A stretch of DNA of 64,000 nucleotides, taken from assembly GCF_020882245.1 (NCBI RefSeq), contig NC_083599.1, positions 73,577,745 through 73,641,744 of the forward strand, in the 5' to 3' direction. How positions within the stretch are numbered: the stretch's first letter is position 1; each line of letters opens with the position of its first letter. The position numbers and the translations under genes were made by a program. The stretch comes from Rhopalosiphum padi. Its lineage: Eukaryota; Arthropoda; Insecta; Hemiptera; Aphididae. Below the pieces are notes generated by a model. The model worked only from the letters and a program-made list of their open reading frames with translations, was not told where the DNA came from and did not search any database. Shown in pieces: positions 11,271 through 25,048 of the stretch.

Positions 11271-13601
11271 ATTTCAAATGATCTCTACGCAGAATTTTGT
11301 TTATAGATGTATGACGCGTAGCTTTTAAAATTGTATATCACAACAAATCGACTACAATGTGTCCCTGTGTTAACGCGAACAAAATGAAACGTTTTCCGTT
11401 TTCTGTGCGCCGCCACGTCGGTTATTCTTATTAAAATTGTGTTTGGAAGTTTTCATGGCTTACGATATCAAAGTGCTGGTATAGGTATATACAATCGTAT
11501 TTAATCTAAAAATAATATTGTATAACATATTCAATATTCATACCAAAATTCCTATTCGTTATTATCTACATTGTACTGGTGTCTGCTATACAGTAGGTAT
11601 ACTTTATTATTATTAAATCATATTATTTCTTTATAGTTAAAAAAAAAAAATCAATTACTTTAATATAATTCATCGAGCCAACACTATACCACATATTATA
11701 TTTATGTTATGGATTTGAAGCATACAGATACTTACGTCGTGGATGAGTAAGTATATTGGTTTTTTTTTTTCAATCAAGCGTATTACACATTTTGTAAATT
11801 AAAATATTAGTCCGTCATATTTATTATATTTTCAGCTTAAGTCGTACACGTCTATTATTGTAACCGGCTGTTGTGTCATTGTGATGGAAATATTTTCTCG
11901 AATTGAAAATGCATTTATGATTTGATTTTTTTTTTTTTTCTATTGAATGTTCCAACTTTCTCTGCGTTTTCGAATGTTCGAACGAAAATGAATAAAAACG
12001 AAACATAATTATTATACAAATCATCGACATTTTGAAGAACGAGTACGTTGAGATGTGCATATTTTGAAAACTCAGAATTTAACTACAAATCGTAATATTT
12101 TATAACATATATATTATATTATTATTAAAATTAAAACGGTACGTATTTTATTAAGCACTAAGATTATTATTATTATTATTATTATTATTATTGTTATTGT
12201 TATTATTTCATCGCCGTTTAGCCGTAAACCTATCAGTGTATTACTTATTGGCTGTATTTAATCAGACATCCGTTTATTTACACGCCTAGCGCATTAAGCT
12301 CATAATATGTGTACAACATGATATAGACAATGTACTAACGAAGTTATTATTCGCGTAAATATTCTATAAAGCTGTAAATACAGTGCACTAGATATAATAA
12401 TATTATAATCTATAGGCTCTAATTTATAGCATCGAATTGTGTCAAAATATGTGTTATAACATAACAATAGAACTTGATTGTTTAAAACGTTCATACAAAT
12501 GCAATTTTCAATATATTATTATTATTTTACTTGATACGTCTAAAACGATAGTAATAATAACCATATTACTACGCGTATGTTAGAACCAAACATATTTTAT
12601 TAAAACTGCTCAAATTAAAATTTTCCCGAGAAAACCAAATTTGAATTAGTTGGTATCCATTAAAACAGGTTTATTGACTATATATTATTGTAATAATTGT
12701 TATTGTTCTGATAATTATTTAAACTTTGTGTAATTCGTAATGTAAAATAGTTGACCTATTTCCGTACCTTTTAAAACAAATCAAAAACCGATTTGAAATT
12801 TTGAACATTTCAGAAACAAGTCGGATACGCATTTCTGGGCTGAACAACAATACTTGTTTCTTTTTACTTCCAAATAACCATCGATGGAATACTCTATTCT
12901 TTTATTCTTGCAAATGAGCATCTGTTGTGTGACAGGTATATAGTTATATGTTCAAGTATAAAATTTGCAGTAACCATATATCCGTTCACCGTTGTAATCC
13001 ATTTCACGTTATTATTTATGAACATATGCGCACTATACACGTCTCGTGTCTGTTGAACGAGGTAAAAAAGCGTCGATTTTAATTTTACCCCTCCCCCCCC
13101 CGGTCACAACTTATTCACAACGAGTAGCATTAATTATTCGTTAAAACGTACCACCTCCGACGCACCGCGTACAATCAGAAACAAAATAATATTTTTCAAA
13201 TTAAATTACAATTTAAACCAAACACGCGTGCATATTGCTCCCCTATATATATAATAAAACTAGGACAATTAAAAAATCATTGGCTCTCGTCCGTTAATAA
13301 TTCACAATGACAACATCCGAAAAAAATCATGCGCGTCCATCTCTATAATATAATATGGGGAATATCATTATTTAGAAAAACCGAATAAATACAATTTTAA
13401 TGATTGTTTTTGGTTAGTTGTGCAGTAGGTAGGTACGTACGATAATAAATACGTATAATAAATATTACACGCACCATACACGCCGTGGACTATCTACGAC
13501 TCGACTCGATTTTTTATTACTTCAACGTTGTTTCAACTCTCAGTTCTGACTTTGTTTCTTGTCACGATTAAACTAAAGTTCTTATTTAATAAATATACAA
13601 A
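11271..13601. other. Gene-free stretch with a (TTA)n tract
   Basis: AT-rich intergenic DNA. A (TTA/TTG)n microsatellite spans about 12162-12207, and a C-run lies at about 13091-13100. No supported gene; frames of 60-80 codons on the minus strand have no coding character. Confidence 0.5.
12162..12207 (+). repeat. (ATT)n microsatellite
   Basis: About fifteen ATT units with GTT interruptions near the right end. Confidence 0.9.
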
Positions 13602-13694
13602 ATGACATATCCGTCATGCACTAGAAGCTCTTATCAAATGTGCTGTTCTTGCAATGGCTGTTTCTTTTATTGGCGTAAAAATTCTCGGTGTTAA
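13602..13694 (+). CDS. Cys-rich 30-residue small ORF (doubtful)
   Basis: An ATG in good insect context (CAAAATGA) opens 30 codons ending in TAA. The product has five cysteines, four of them in the second half (CCSCNGC then a final C), and aromatic and basic residues. It has no signal peptide and no recognised family. The ORF is short enough to be chance, and the flanks are AT-rich with no visible splice context. It is listed because the cysteine density is unusual for random AT-rich sequence. Confidence 0.12.
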   Translation: MTYPSCTRSSYQMCCSCNGCFFYWRKNSRC

Positions 13695-16600
13695 TTTTTT
13701 ACATTCGATTTCGGCGAAAGAGTTGTTGTTTTTATTTTTATTTCTACTGAGACGTATTATTTATAATTAAATAAATGTATAGATATATTATATAACTGAA
13801 TATATAATATTTCATATTTTATGACATTTTTTTTATGGTGTAAATTACCTAATTAATTTTTTTTTTAATTGGAGATTAAGGGTTAAACGAAGTTTACCTA
13901 CCTAATATTGATTATTATTATTTATTTAATTTGACACCCGAAGAGTCATAAAAAATATTAATACTTATTTTTGAATTAAATACTATTACTTTATAAGATA
14001 ATACAGTTAATTGTTTAATCATTAAACTTTAATGGAATCGATATCGAAAAAAAATAGTTTTCCAAAAACATTTTTGATCATATGAATATTTATATGATTC
14101 TACTTTTGAAGTTTGAAATAATAGATTTTTGATTTCTGATAACAACGTAGAAAATGTTAAAGTAGCCTATGTAGTTGCTAAGTAGACGTCATTATTATAA
14201 AGATTTTTTTTTATTAGGTACTGATGTTATCAGAACGGAATACAGTTTTATTATTATTATTATTATTTAAACAGGTTCGTACACAAGGATATTTTTTTAA
14301 AACATAAAAGTGTAAGTACCTATTCAAGAAAGTAGTTTTATAAAATCATAAAGTTAGTTAGAGGCCTATATTATCATTTAGTAAATGTTTATAGTTATTT
14401 TAGAACTTACGAATGGAAACTTATTTCATTTATAATACTATTATGTTATTGTTTAGGTATTCGGTTGGGAGTACGTTATAATTTAATTTGAAAACGCTTT
14501 AACTTCCAACAGTCTGAATCAGAGCTGGTTAACTGAGGAATACATTAAACGTAACGATTTGATAAACGTAATATTGCAACAGTCGTAGTAATACTAATAT
14601 TTTTTAAGGATTTGATTATCGTGTTGATATGTGGTCATTACTCATTTTAAAACTTACGCATTATTTATGAACCGTGTGAATTATTCGTCCAATACCTTTA
14701 TATATATATTTATATTTTAATAATACATTAAATATTTAGATGAATATTAGGCGTACGCCAAATTAATAAAATGAATATTATGTCATCGAAAAAAAAAATA
14801 CATCTAAAAATTGAAATTTAATAATATCAATAGATAATAATAATTATTATAATAATCACGATAGTCATAATGACAATAGTAATTTTGTATATCAAACAAT
14901 GAATTGCAGTGCATCCTAAATATATGCATGATGGTATGCTTTAATATTGCATTCACTGACGTTTATGTTTAAATTAAATTTTACGAAATATAATTATAAA
15001 TAATTGAGCTCCCGTTATCTTTTAACGAAATTAGGAATTTATTTTATTAATTAGGCGATTTCAATAAACTTTGCAATTTTTTTCATAGTAGTAGTTATGC
15101 GGTACTATAGTTTTGGTACAAATGGGTTCCATGCGGGAAATTAACTTACAAAAACGATTTTATGAAACCCCTTTATCGTGGATTGATTCTTTTTTTATCA
15201 CAGTGAACCTATTTTTTTTAAATTTAAAATTGTTATATTAGTCCATATACTCGTAACATCTGGAGTTGCTCAAGTTTATTAGGTACCTTTCTTCACTCTT
15301 CTTTAACATATTCTTTAATGATAATGTATTTTTTTTATTACTAGTTTATACATTATTTTATTTGCTGATGATATATTTAAGTCCATTATATTTAATGAAG
15401 ATAATATAATAAACTCTTATAAAATTATTTGAATTGTTTTAATGAAAGAAGCATTTTTAAATTATCTTATTTAAAAAATTAACGAATACCATGTTGGCAC
15501 GTACTCTAACAAACACAAATCAATTAATTTTAATTACAATTTATTGATATATCAGATATTAGCTTCCTTTGTCCCTCTTAAATTAAATGTTTTGGTATAC
15601 ATTTTTGATTTCAAACTACTATTGAGCATTTAAAGATAAATCTCCAGTTTTTATTTATATATATATAATATTATATATGATTCAATGAAATAATTTTATC
15701 CTAATTCAATGATCCATTTAAATGCTTTTAAACCATACATTATTATTTGTTGTTTACTCGAGTATGCTCTGTAAATTTGTGATAATAATTCGATATATTA
15801 ATCAACTATTTCCCAAAATTACATGTTAAGCCAATATATGGGACACCCATTAACATTCAAATCTCTTATAGCAATATAATCTATTTAAGTAATTTACTTT
15901 TTAAATAAATATGTCGTTTTTATTTTTTCTATTTTTCCATGTTTTATAATATTTTTATTTTCAATGTTATTAATTATAAATTATTATAAGAAATTATTTA
16001 AATTATTATAGCTTATATTCAATATTGTTATTACTATATTAATATATTTTATATGGGAATTTGTTCGCGATAATTAGATAAATAATAATATATAGCTTAA
16101 AGGATATAACTAATTATTTTAGAGCATTTTAAATGCCAATTTAAATTTTAAAAAAATTGTGCAATTGCATACATCATCATCGAAAAAATTAAAAGTTGTT
16201 TTATTTAAAATGTCATATACTTAAACGTCTTAAACTAATAAGATACCAATTAAACACCAAGGCTATAAATAAATATAATATATCCGCAATTAAATGGATA
16301 ATTAATACCTTTAAAGGATGACTGAACACAAAATATAAATCAAATTCGCCATAAAATTAATAAAATAAACTTATCACAAAGTTATCGTACTAAATAATCA
16401 GAGAAAATAAGGAATTTATAATATGTACAATGTGTATTCAATTTTAAACATTTTTTATATTATTATCTAATACACCTGATATTGGTCGTGAATCATAATA
16501 ATAATACATCGTATTATAATTTTTAGTTGATTTTATAAGTGCGTTGTTTGAAAATTTTAGGTCATGAAAGTATTTTGTATAGGTTGTTTTATTAGTTTTT

Positions 16601-19529
16601 TTTTTGTTGTTTGGCATCAAATTCCCAGCACTACTTTAAGTATATAGGAGCTTTCTATAGTTAATCTGAATCCCTTTAATAAAAAAAAGGACGTAGCGTT
16701 ATGGTTGAATAAGTTCAAAAGAAGAAATGCTTTCTGCGTACTAAATTATATTTGTATTCATTGAAATATTTCGTTTTACAATATAATAAACTTTAAATTA
16801 GATTATTTGCTTTACAACGAAATACAATACTGCTCGAGTTGCAAATTAGAAACTAACTAACTATAGGCTTTTTTTTTTTTTTTTACTTATTTTATTTCTT
16901 TTCCGGGGTGAGACGTTTTATTCTAAATATTTATTTTATAACAATGACCATATTAAAATATGAGCGTTTGAATCTAAGTTATCACTCTGACATTTGATTT
17001 ACTCGTAACTTTATATTTCAAACTTTAACATCACCCGAAACGGCCGAAACGCCAGATGGACCGAAAAGTCTGACAAATACATAACGGAAATAACTGATAT
17101 GGTTGTATGATATCGATTCCACAGATTTTGTATAGACTTTGTCGGGTATTGTTCCACTGCAGGTTGGCGCTTATGCGAGCTATCTATTCTACTAATAAAT
17201 TTAATATTATAAACTGAAAACTTTAAATATTAGCGGTTGGATTGTTTAATAAATGTTTTAGACAATTCGACTGATAAATAATAATGTATATAATATAATG
17301 ACATTTTATTAAAAAAAAAATGTTTTTATTTTTGAAATCATTGTTTTTTAATGAATAAATAACAATTTTTTTTTTTTACTATTTTAATTATTCTCTCTGT
17401 TGTCGTCCGTAACCACCACCACCGCCGCCGCCACATTACTACCATACGTATAATATCGTGACGATATTCGAATTCCTGCAAAACTCATATTGAAATATCG
17501 TGTGTCATAGAAGCTATACTGACGTTACTGTTTTAAATGCAGTCGCCAAGGCGAAATGAAAACAAATCTATAACTATTAAAGTCGATATGAATTTGAACC
17601 ATTTACACGGAAGTTCAAGGTAATAATAAAACGGTGAACATTTACAGCGATTTTTCGATTTTAAAATGTTATTAACCAAAGTCAATTCGTCCCGTGTTTA
17701 GTAACCATATTATACGTTATTTACAATATAAACTATGACCATAATTTAGGAAACACAGTAAACATTAATAGCTGTGAGACTCAAAAACGTATCAAAGAGG
17801 TATAATTAAATCAATTATAATTGGTGATTATCTCCTATTCGCGTTTTATTGGTTTCAAAATATCTCTAACATTACCATTTCTTTAGCAGTTCGTCGAAAT
17901 TCGTGTTCGTGGTATTCGAGCTATGCGGTGCTCGAGCTTATAATAGTCATTGTATACGAGTATATATACACAACTAACATTTATGACGATGAATATTCGC
18001 TGCGAAAATTTTCGTGCATAAAGTTAACTCGGTTCATGTCTGATAGATGTAACTGCACGGAACCGTGTCCACGACATCATAACATTGGAGCTTTTGTGAT
18101 TAAATTATCGTATACGATAAGTTATTATTATTATTATATTATACTAATAAATTATACTATTATATTATCCATTAGCTGTTCGTGCAAACGATTTTGTTAG
18201 ATACGTTTAATTGCAACATACAAATTTGTTAATGACAGATACCTAGGACAAGCGCGCCCACTTCCTTTTATGTATCGACAGGTTGACGTTTTTAGTAAAA
18301 CGTTTCAAACAAATAATATGAATTTTAAACCGTTATCGATGTATGATAAATTTAATTTAATTAATTAATTGTCACTGATCCAGTCAGTCAGTTGCAACAC
18401 GGACCAGTAAAACAAAACCATTAGGTTTATGATGAAATTCGTATGGCATATCTATATATCCAACGTAGGAACGACACGTTTTGTATGCAGAATAGATTAA
18501 CGCAGTGTAATTGGCTGCCACGTCGAACAGATGGCCAAATTTAGGTGATTTAGATACATATTGGATGCATGAGTTTTACGTTTCTGGATAAGAAAAACAA
18601 TAGAACCCGAGCATAATATGGTCGAGCTCGAAATTTTTAAGAAATTTAAACGGAATAACATTTTAACAAGTCGATGAAATGTGTGAAACTTAGTATATGA
18701 GAACGCAATACATAACATTAGAATAGATATAAAATTATTGAACAAAAAACAAAACATTCGATTTATTATTAAATAATTATGTATAATATATTGTCTAATT
18801 AATTAACCAGGACATTTCAGGATTTTAAAGGGCTTACTGTACACGCACTGTTTAAAGAGAACATCACTTATTAGACCAGCACGTCGAATCGTATTGTGTA
18901 AATGAAAAAGAAATGTTGAAGAAATCATAGTTTGAAGAAATCAAGTTTTTGTAAATTATTAATAAAATAATAGTATTAAATATATAAAAAATAAAATAAG
19001 TGACACTTTAAATTATAATAATAAAAAAAATAAAATAAAATAATAAAGAATTAAAAATAATTGTGCATATATTAGATTAAGGTCAAAACAGATATTATGG
19101 GGTGATTGAAAAGAAAGTTTTACAATATTTTTTAAGTAATGAAAAATGACTAAATGCGAAGTTTATAATAATTATATTATGATAAATATAAACTGTTTTT
19201 GGTTTTTATGTGAATGCGGCAGTTATACGTACACTATAAATATTACGTATAATACCTATGCATGTAATAATAATAAAATAACAAAGAGCCAAACAATGGC
19301 GTTTTAGATTAAATGATATAAAATCAGATTATTTTTGTATATTAATGCTAAAGATGTATTTTGTTTGTATGTCTTTGATAATGAATGATAGAGTTATTGG
19401 GAAGACGAGTATGGATTAAAGATAATTATTTTCATAGCAACAATAATAATAAAGATACTTTTTGTCATTGTTTTTTTTTTTTTACGTTTCCATAAGAAGA
19501 AAAATAATTTTCTTTTCTTTTTTTGTTCT
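13695..19529. other. Gene-free stretch
   Basis: Mostly AT-rich, with long T runs near 16.87, 17.36 and 19.47 kb. Around 17.03-17.20 kb and 17.9-18.75 kb the base composition is more balanced and several frames stay open for 40-90 codons, but they contain stops, start at non-ATG codons or lack any family resemblance. A perfect 16-bp palindrome, TTATCGTATACGATAA, lies at 18105-18120. Confidence 0.5.
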
Positions 19530-19534
19530 GTTTT

Positions 19535-19965
19535 TTGATTTTGAACGGAGAGAGGAATATAATATTTATTTTGTAATAGCGTGGATTTTAAACTGTTACA
19601 TATATGATGAATTTTTACTACTATTTATATAAAATATATAATATAGACTAATTTTAGGATATTATTTATTCATTCTGTTTTACAATATTTACAGTTCGGT
19701 GTTTATTGAATAAAAAGTTAACAACATTAATGTAATATGGTAGGTATACGTATTAAATAAATATTATGATAAAAATACAATTTTAATAATAAAATAAATG
19801 ACTTTAGAAGCTTTAATATTAAAAAATATATTTAATGATAATATGGCTTGATAAATTGTCTCCGTTTAGATTCGTTTTTCATATACAAAATAATATCATT
19901 GAATTCAAATATATCACATCCATTACAGTGACCCCTTACTTGACTAATTATATAGCTGTGCCCAT
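19535..19965 (+). mobile_element. Dispersed repeat, short copy C with both ends
   Basis: The left end carries TTTTGATTTTGAACGGAG (near 19533-19550). The right part carries the inverse form, CTCCGTTTAGATTCGTTTTT (near 19860-19879), followed by the block TTGAATTCAAATAT and ACAGTGAC shared with copies A and D. An internal AATAAAATAAATGACTTTA block matches the other copies. The arrangement suggests an internally deleted derivative of the roughly 1-kb element seen at 36.3 and 54.4 kb. It encodes no protein. Confidence 0.55.
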
Positions 19966-20094
19966 TTTTGTGCATTTTTAAAAATAACAATAAGTTAGTT
20001 GGACACAGCTTACCGAGCACATCATCTTTTAGTTTACACAATTATATATTTTTAATATATTGTGTTTAATTGATTTAATGATATAATTTTTCAG

Positions 20095-20650
20095 AGCGAG
20101 TCAAGGTCTGGGCTGAAATATAATATTTATTTCAATTTTAAACATATGTATTTTGTCGACTGGCCATGTGGTTTTAACTTTCAACGACAGAGGGCCTTTT
20201 GTAGATTAATGCTCTACAAAGTTGAGCCGTTAGTGACGATTTCGTGCAAATAATCATTAAAATTTCGTTTTGCTCCGACCCTCTGTCCTAGTGAACACAT
20301 TAAAGAAAAACGGTGTACAGCTCTTAAAAAATTAGATTTCTACCGAACTCAAACTCTGAACTTCTTAATTGTTCTTTAGTCTGTACTATATGGTCCCGTT
20401 ATTTGAAATTCGCGCACTGCTTTGAATTCGCAAATTATTGGGCGTGTTCGACGTATATTCTTTTATTTTAATTTTTGAATCGTGACCAATCCGCGTGTAC
20501 TTCATTGAGTCACAACCATTTCATTGTCAAACTTTAAATTTGAGTAGTCTCTTGTTGACCACACAGACAATTTGAAAGTATTTTGGTCCTCTTTGAAGAA
20601 CTGCTAACTGGCGAGATTGATTCACCAGTTCTGTTGTCTTTAATAAACTT
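20095..20650. other. Unassigned block of coding-like composition
   Basis: This block is richer in GC and sequence complexity than its flanks. On the plus strand a frame runs from a splice acceptor (TTTTTCAG at 20087-20094) through 52 codons to TAA at 20251-20253, with an ATG at 20146 and a VDWPCGFNFQRQRAFC segment. On the minus strand the same DNA and the segment at 20.55-20.65 kb also read as long, stop-poor frames. An inverted pair, GACAGAGGG and CCCTCTGTC, sits near 20190 and 20280. I cannot decide between a terminal exon, an untranslated exon and a decayed mobile element, and I recognise no family. Confidence 0.3.
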
Positions 20651-23479
20651 CCTTATCACTACTTATACAATTTCTTTTAAAATTATTTATACAACTTTGC
20701 TATCTTATACGAGCCTTGCAAATGAAAACTGACTTTTTTCTTTTTTATTATTTAAAATTAATATGTGGTACATATATTTTATATATGTAATTATCTATAA
20801 ATAACTCATTTTATTGCTTATTAGTTGTATAGTTATTATTTTTTATAAATGTTAATTAACTATATATTTTAATGTTGGTCTTCAGCTTTTTTTAAAAATA
20901 AATTAATATGTTTAGAATTGCTAAAATAGTATGATTTAGTAAAGATATTAAACAAAATTACCAATAATATTACACGTAAAAATTCATATTTAAATGTATA
21001 CAATGACAATCAATAGCATTTTGTTGAGTTCGAATTTACTATGTAATATAACACGGTTTTAAACATAAAATAATGTATTGACATTTCTATGATCATAAGA
21101 TCTTTTACTAATTATTTTAGTATTCACGGATTCTTAAATGCATCTCTATTCTCTATAGGTAGTAGCTCAGATATGCATTTTCAATTAATGACCTGTCAAA
21201 TTTGTTAAAATGACATTTTTTTTTTTTTAAATTGTTATCTCTTTAATTATGTTATTGAGTTATAGGGTATACCTACTTCACTATAATATGGTCTGCGGAG
21301 TGTAGTTATTTTTAACTTTAACTTAAATTTAAGTTTAAGCAAAAGGTATACAGAATAACTTATCTCGCGTTTTATTCTTTTTAATCTTTCATTTACATAT
21401 GCTTAAACAAAACAATAAAACTGTTATGAAGAGAGTACGATAACCAACGTATTCGCAACGGACTTTTGTAATAATACAGACTTTCAGCATAGATCTAAAA
21501 TAAATTGCTTTTACTCGTCTTTCATAGATATGCATTTTTTTACAGTTTCGTGACATACTTTTCGTTCTATCAGAAAGTTGTATCAAACTACTTTAAAAAT
21601 TACATGTTTTCACTCTTTCGCTACAACTAACTCAATATTAATTTTTTTTTATGTCCATTAAAATACGATCACCATATAACCTTTGTTTCTTTAAAATTAA
21701 AAAAAAAAGTTTAATAAGCTTGTATATTATTGATTTATTTTATTATTGCCCAATTCACTATATTCGTAAGATTTAAATACGAGTTTTATAATTGAGCCTT
21801 CTTACGAGTTACGATCACTGTGAAATGCATTTTTATTTAAAATAAAAATTAATTAATTTCTGTTAGTGAATTTGAAAATATAAAAATCGTATTAATTGCT
21901 GGATGTAATGACGCAATAATAATTTGACTAAAAATGATTTAACTTGAATTAAACAAATTTGCACATGACATGAAATCGTGTTTGTAAATTGTAAATATTT
22001 ATTACTGTAATTATTTTTATTGCCTTACTTCTATTCTTGAGAAAAGCACAAAATAACAGTTGTCAAAAAATTGTTTTACAACTGAATAAATTGATTACAA
22101 TCATAAACAGCATAGAGCTAACGTAAAACATTATTGAACACATATAGGTAATCGAAAACAGTTGGGGAAATGGAAGTCTATTATACATACCCATACATAA
22201 TATATAAACTCAAAATAAATCGAAAATGCTAGTTAAAAATAATATGTTTTACAGTCGAATTATTCGATTCCTACTTCAAATAATCAGCCGATGTGGAACA
22301 TCGAATACATTACTTTTAAAATAAATAGTTGGTTGAAAACCATTTGGGAATACGTTCGCTAGTATAATTCAAAAACGCTATACTTATTAACTGGTTTTTG
22401 ATTCTTTTTTTTTTTCATACTCTCCGGGATATAATACCATCTGAATCACAATACATTTTTAGGTACGCAAAAAATATGATTATAATATTAAAAAAACTAA
22501 TACTGTCTAAATAATAATATTAATGTCATACAAATATCAAAAATTAATGTTCAGTATAATTTTACTAAAAAATGATGAACATTTCGTTGTTTGCTATCTT
22601 CTGATGTACGTTAACATTTTAACGCTAAAAACTGTCATCCATAGTAGTTTGTTGCTAACTTAAAAAAATAATGACAAATAATAAGGAGTATCTATTTTTT
22701 TACGACTTTATATGTAGTTGCTTTTTACTAATTTTTTTTTTAAAGTTCTAACTTCAAAAAAGTGAAAATAATTTATAGTGAACTTCATGACGAATTCAAA
22801 TATGTTTTCAAAAGCATTTCATTATTCAATCGCTATGATATTGATGCATTTTAATAAGATAGGGTTTTTTTGGTAGAAAACACAGATAGTATTGCAACAA
22901 TAATACTTAAACTTTGCGTTGGATTTTTCATGTATAACTTATTAATCACAAATTTAAAAACAATTTCGTTGAATAAATAATAAATTATTGAAGTATTACT
23001 ATTATATTAAATTGTATAAAATATGAAAAAATTATTATTATTATTTTTAATACATTTTTATATTTTTTTTATTTAGGTACTATTGATTTATATTTTTTAA
23101 CAATATCTGGGTTTCTATTATAATAAATATTTAAAACCGTTGTGTATGTTAACTATCATAAACTATCATAAATACTCAATGATCATATATCATGTTTTCA
23201 ATACCAAAACGATATTTAATTTTAATCAATTCGAATATTTTATAATATTATATTATTTCATTCTTATATAATATTATCCAATCAAAATAATTACATACAG
23301 CTTCGAGATACCGATCATTACCAAATGTATTACCAGGTAAATAGTGAATACGTTCAATATTATATTGTAAGGTGGACATAATATAATAAAACGGTTATAA
23401 TCAAAACAATAATTACCTAAAGTTAATTTTATACGCCTCTTAATTTATATTTTGTTTATTTATTGCTCTAACGCACTGT
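20651..23479. other. Gene-free stretch
   Basis: AT-rich DNA with poly-T and poly-A runs; no supported gene, RNA gene or bounded repeat. Confidence 0.55.
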
Positions 23480-23757
23480 TGAGTACTATTTTTTTTTTTT
23501 TTTTTTATTGATCTCTTGAAATATCAGCTACAAGAGCCATTAGTTTAACTTAACTTAAAATTAATTTACAAAAAGTGATTAGGTTACATGTTAGATACAA
23601 TGTTTACATTTAGGTATTTGTAGCTTAAATTAGATTATACAGTTGTGCTTCTTTTAGAAATCGTAAGATGTTGATAGATGATTGTGGGTCTGGTCCTAGT
23701 GCTTCTCCAATTTGTAGTGAAATTTGGTGTTTTATTCTCAGGTTTTCGTGAGTACTA
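23480..23757 (-). mobile_element. 5'-truncated LINE tail with target duplication
   Basis: On the minus strand this reads as the 3' end of a non-LTR retrotransposon. About 40 codons (23749 down to 23628) end QSSINILRFLKEAQLYNLI and then a stop at 23625-23627. A 3' UTR and a poly-A tail follow, seen as poly-T at about 23489-23507 on the plus strand. The insertion is flanked by the 9-bp direct repeat TGAGTACTA at 23480-23488 and 23749-23757, a target-site duplication. The coding segment resembles the C-terminus of Jockey/R1-like polyproteins, a call made from memory. Endonuclease and reverse transcriptase are missing, so this copy is dead on arrival. Confidence 0.7.
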
Positions 23758-23837
23758 ATTATATACATTGTTATACGCTAAATAAATAAATAAATAAATG
23801 ATAATAGTACAGAATATGTATATATATTTTTTATTAA

Positions 23838-24050
23838 CTATATTCTAAATTGTATTGATCTCCAAGTTTTCACAACTGTAAATGTATAGTTACTAGGTAT
23901 GTGACTTTCAATGTAAGCAATGTTATTATCATATACTTTACATTCACTTAACATATTCAATTCGTAGAACCATTTATGCGTGGACAAATGTTTTCTCCCT
24001 TGGACTTTTTTTACCTTCTTTTTAGAATCAGTAAATCGAAGTTTTTGCAT
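23838..24050 (-). CDS. Hypothetical 70-residue ORF with poly(A) signal
   Basis: A complete minus-strand ORF with ATG at 24048-24050 and stop TAG at 23838-23840. An in-frame stop lies immediately upstream of the ATG, and AATAAA follows eight bases downstream (plus-strand TTTATT at 23830-23835), which suits a small mRNA end or terminal exon. The N-terminal third is lysine-rich (SKKKVKKVQGRK), followed by HKWFYELNML and a beta-prone end. There is no signal peptide or membrane helix and no recognised family. It sits 80 bp from the LINE insertion and could be a relic of another element or retrocopy. Codon choice looks more like coding than the flanks. Confidence 0.33.
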   Translation of the reverse strand: MQKLRFTDSKKKVKKVQGRKHLSTHKWFYELNMLSECKVYDNNIAYIESHIPSNYTFTVVKTWRSIQFRI

Positions 24051-25048
24051 TTAGAATTAGTATTTGTTATGCATTTGTAAAATAAATTATAGAAAAAAAA
24101 CATTTATAAGTTATTATCGTGTAATTTTATTTCAGTATTTATTTTGTTTGATACCGTTTTAAATTTAAAATTTTTCAAAAATTAATTTTTTTTTAATTTT
24201 TTTACTGTAGTACCTGTAGATACCACGAATTTAGTTGCAAGAATAAAAAATAAAATATTTATTATTAAATTATTATTTTATGTATTTTAAAACTTACTTT
24301 ATTTAGAAATAATTATCTAATAATAAGAAAACTAATGAGATGTAAGTAATAACTGATAATCAATCACACTTTTCAACAACTTTTTAATTTAATTTTTAGT
24401 TAATTTATAAAATCGATGAAAAAAAAGTTTTCATTATTTAATAATTACAACTAATAAAAAAAAAAATCAACGCTTAGTGCATTACAATTACAAAGTAAAT
24501 AGAAATATACGTTTGATTTACCGAGTGCATGCGAAAGACAAACATAAACGAATTGGTACTTATTTTATGCTTCAGTTGTAATTTATGTTCAGTCATTTCA
24601 GCTAATGAAATCTCTCTCAAATATCCTACCTACATAAATCGCAATAAATAACAATATAACTGAATAACTTGATAAATAACCAAATAAATAACAGTTACAA
24701 CCACACGTTAATACAGCGTTATTATAGATTAATAGTGCTAACATTTATACGAGTATGCAAGAGCATGTTGTTTTTTATTTTTGTTGCGACATCTGATATA
24801 ATGACTGTTATTGTTTGTCGTGTCCACGAATAATATCATGTTGAAGCAAATGGTGGTTATTTTATTTTGAAAATTTTGAATAAAATACACATCTCATTGT
24901 ATACTATTTGAATTATTAACATGCCAAATTCATGTTTTATAATATATTTTATCAGTGGTGGTTGGTAAAAGCCAAAAATAGAATATTATCCATCGAAAAA
25001 TCGAAGATTAAAATATATATATTATTTAATTATAATATTATAATATAG
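24051..25048. other. Gene-free stretch
   Basis: AT-rich DNA with short T and A runs; nothing supported. Confidence 0.55.

Noticed and set aside
18105..18120. Perfect 16-bp palindrome TTATCGTATACGATAA as an operator or element end
   Set aside because: No gene or element context in a eukaryotic AT-rich stretch; a chance palindrome is likely.
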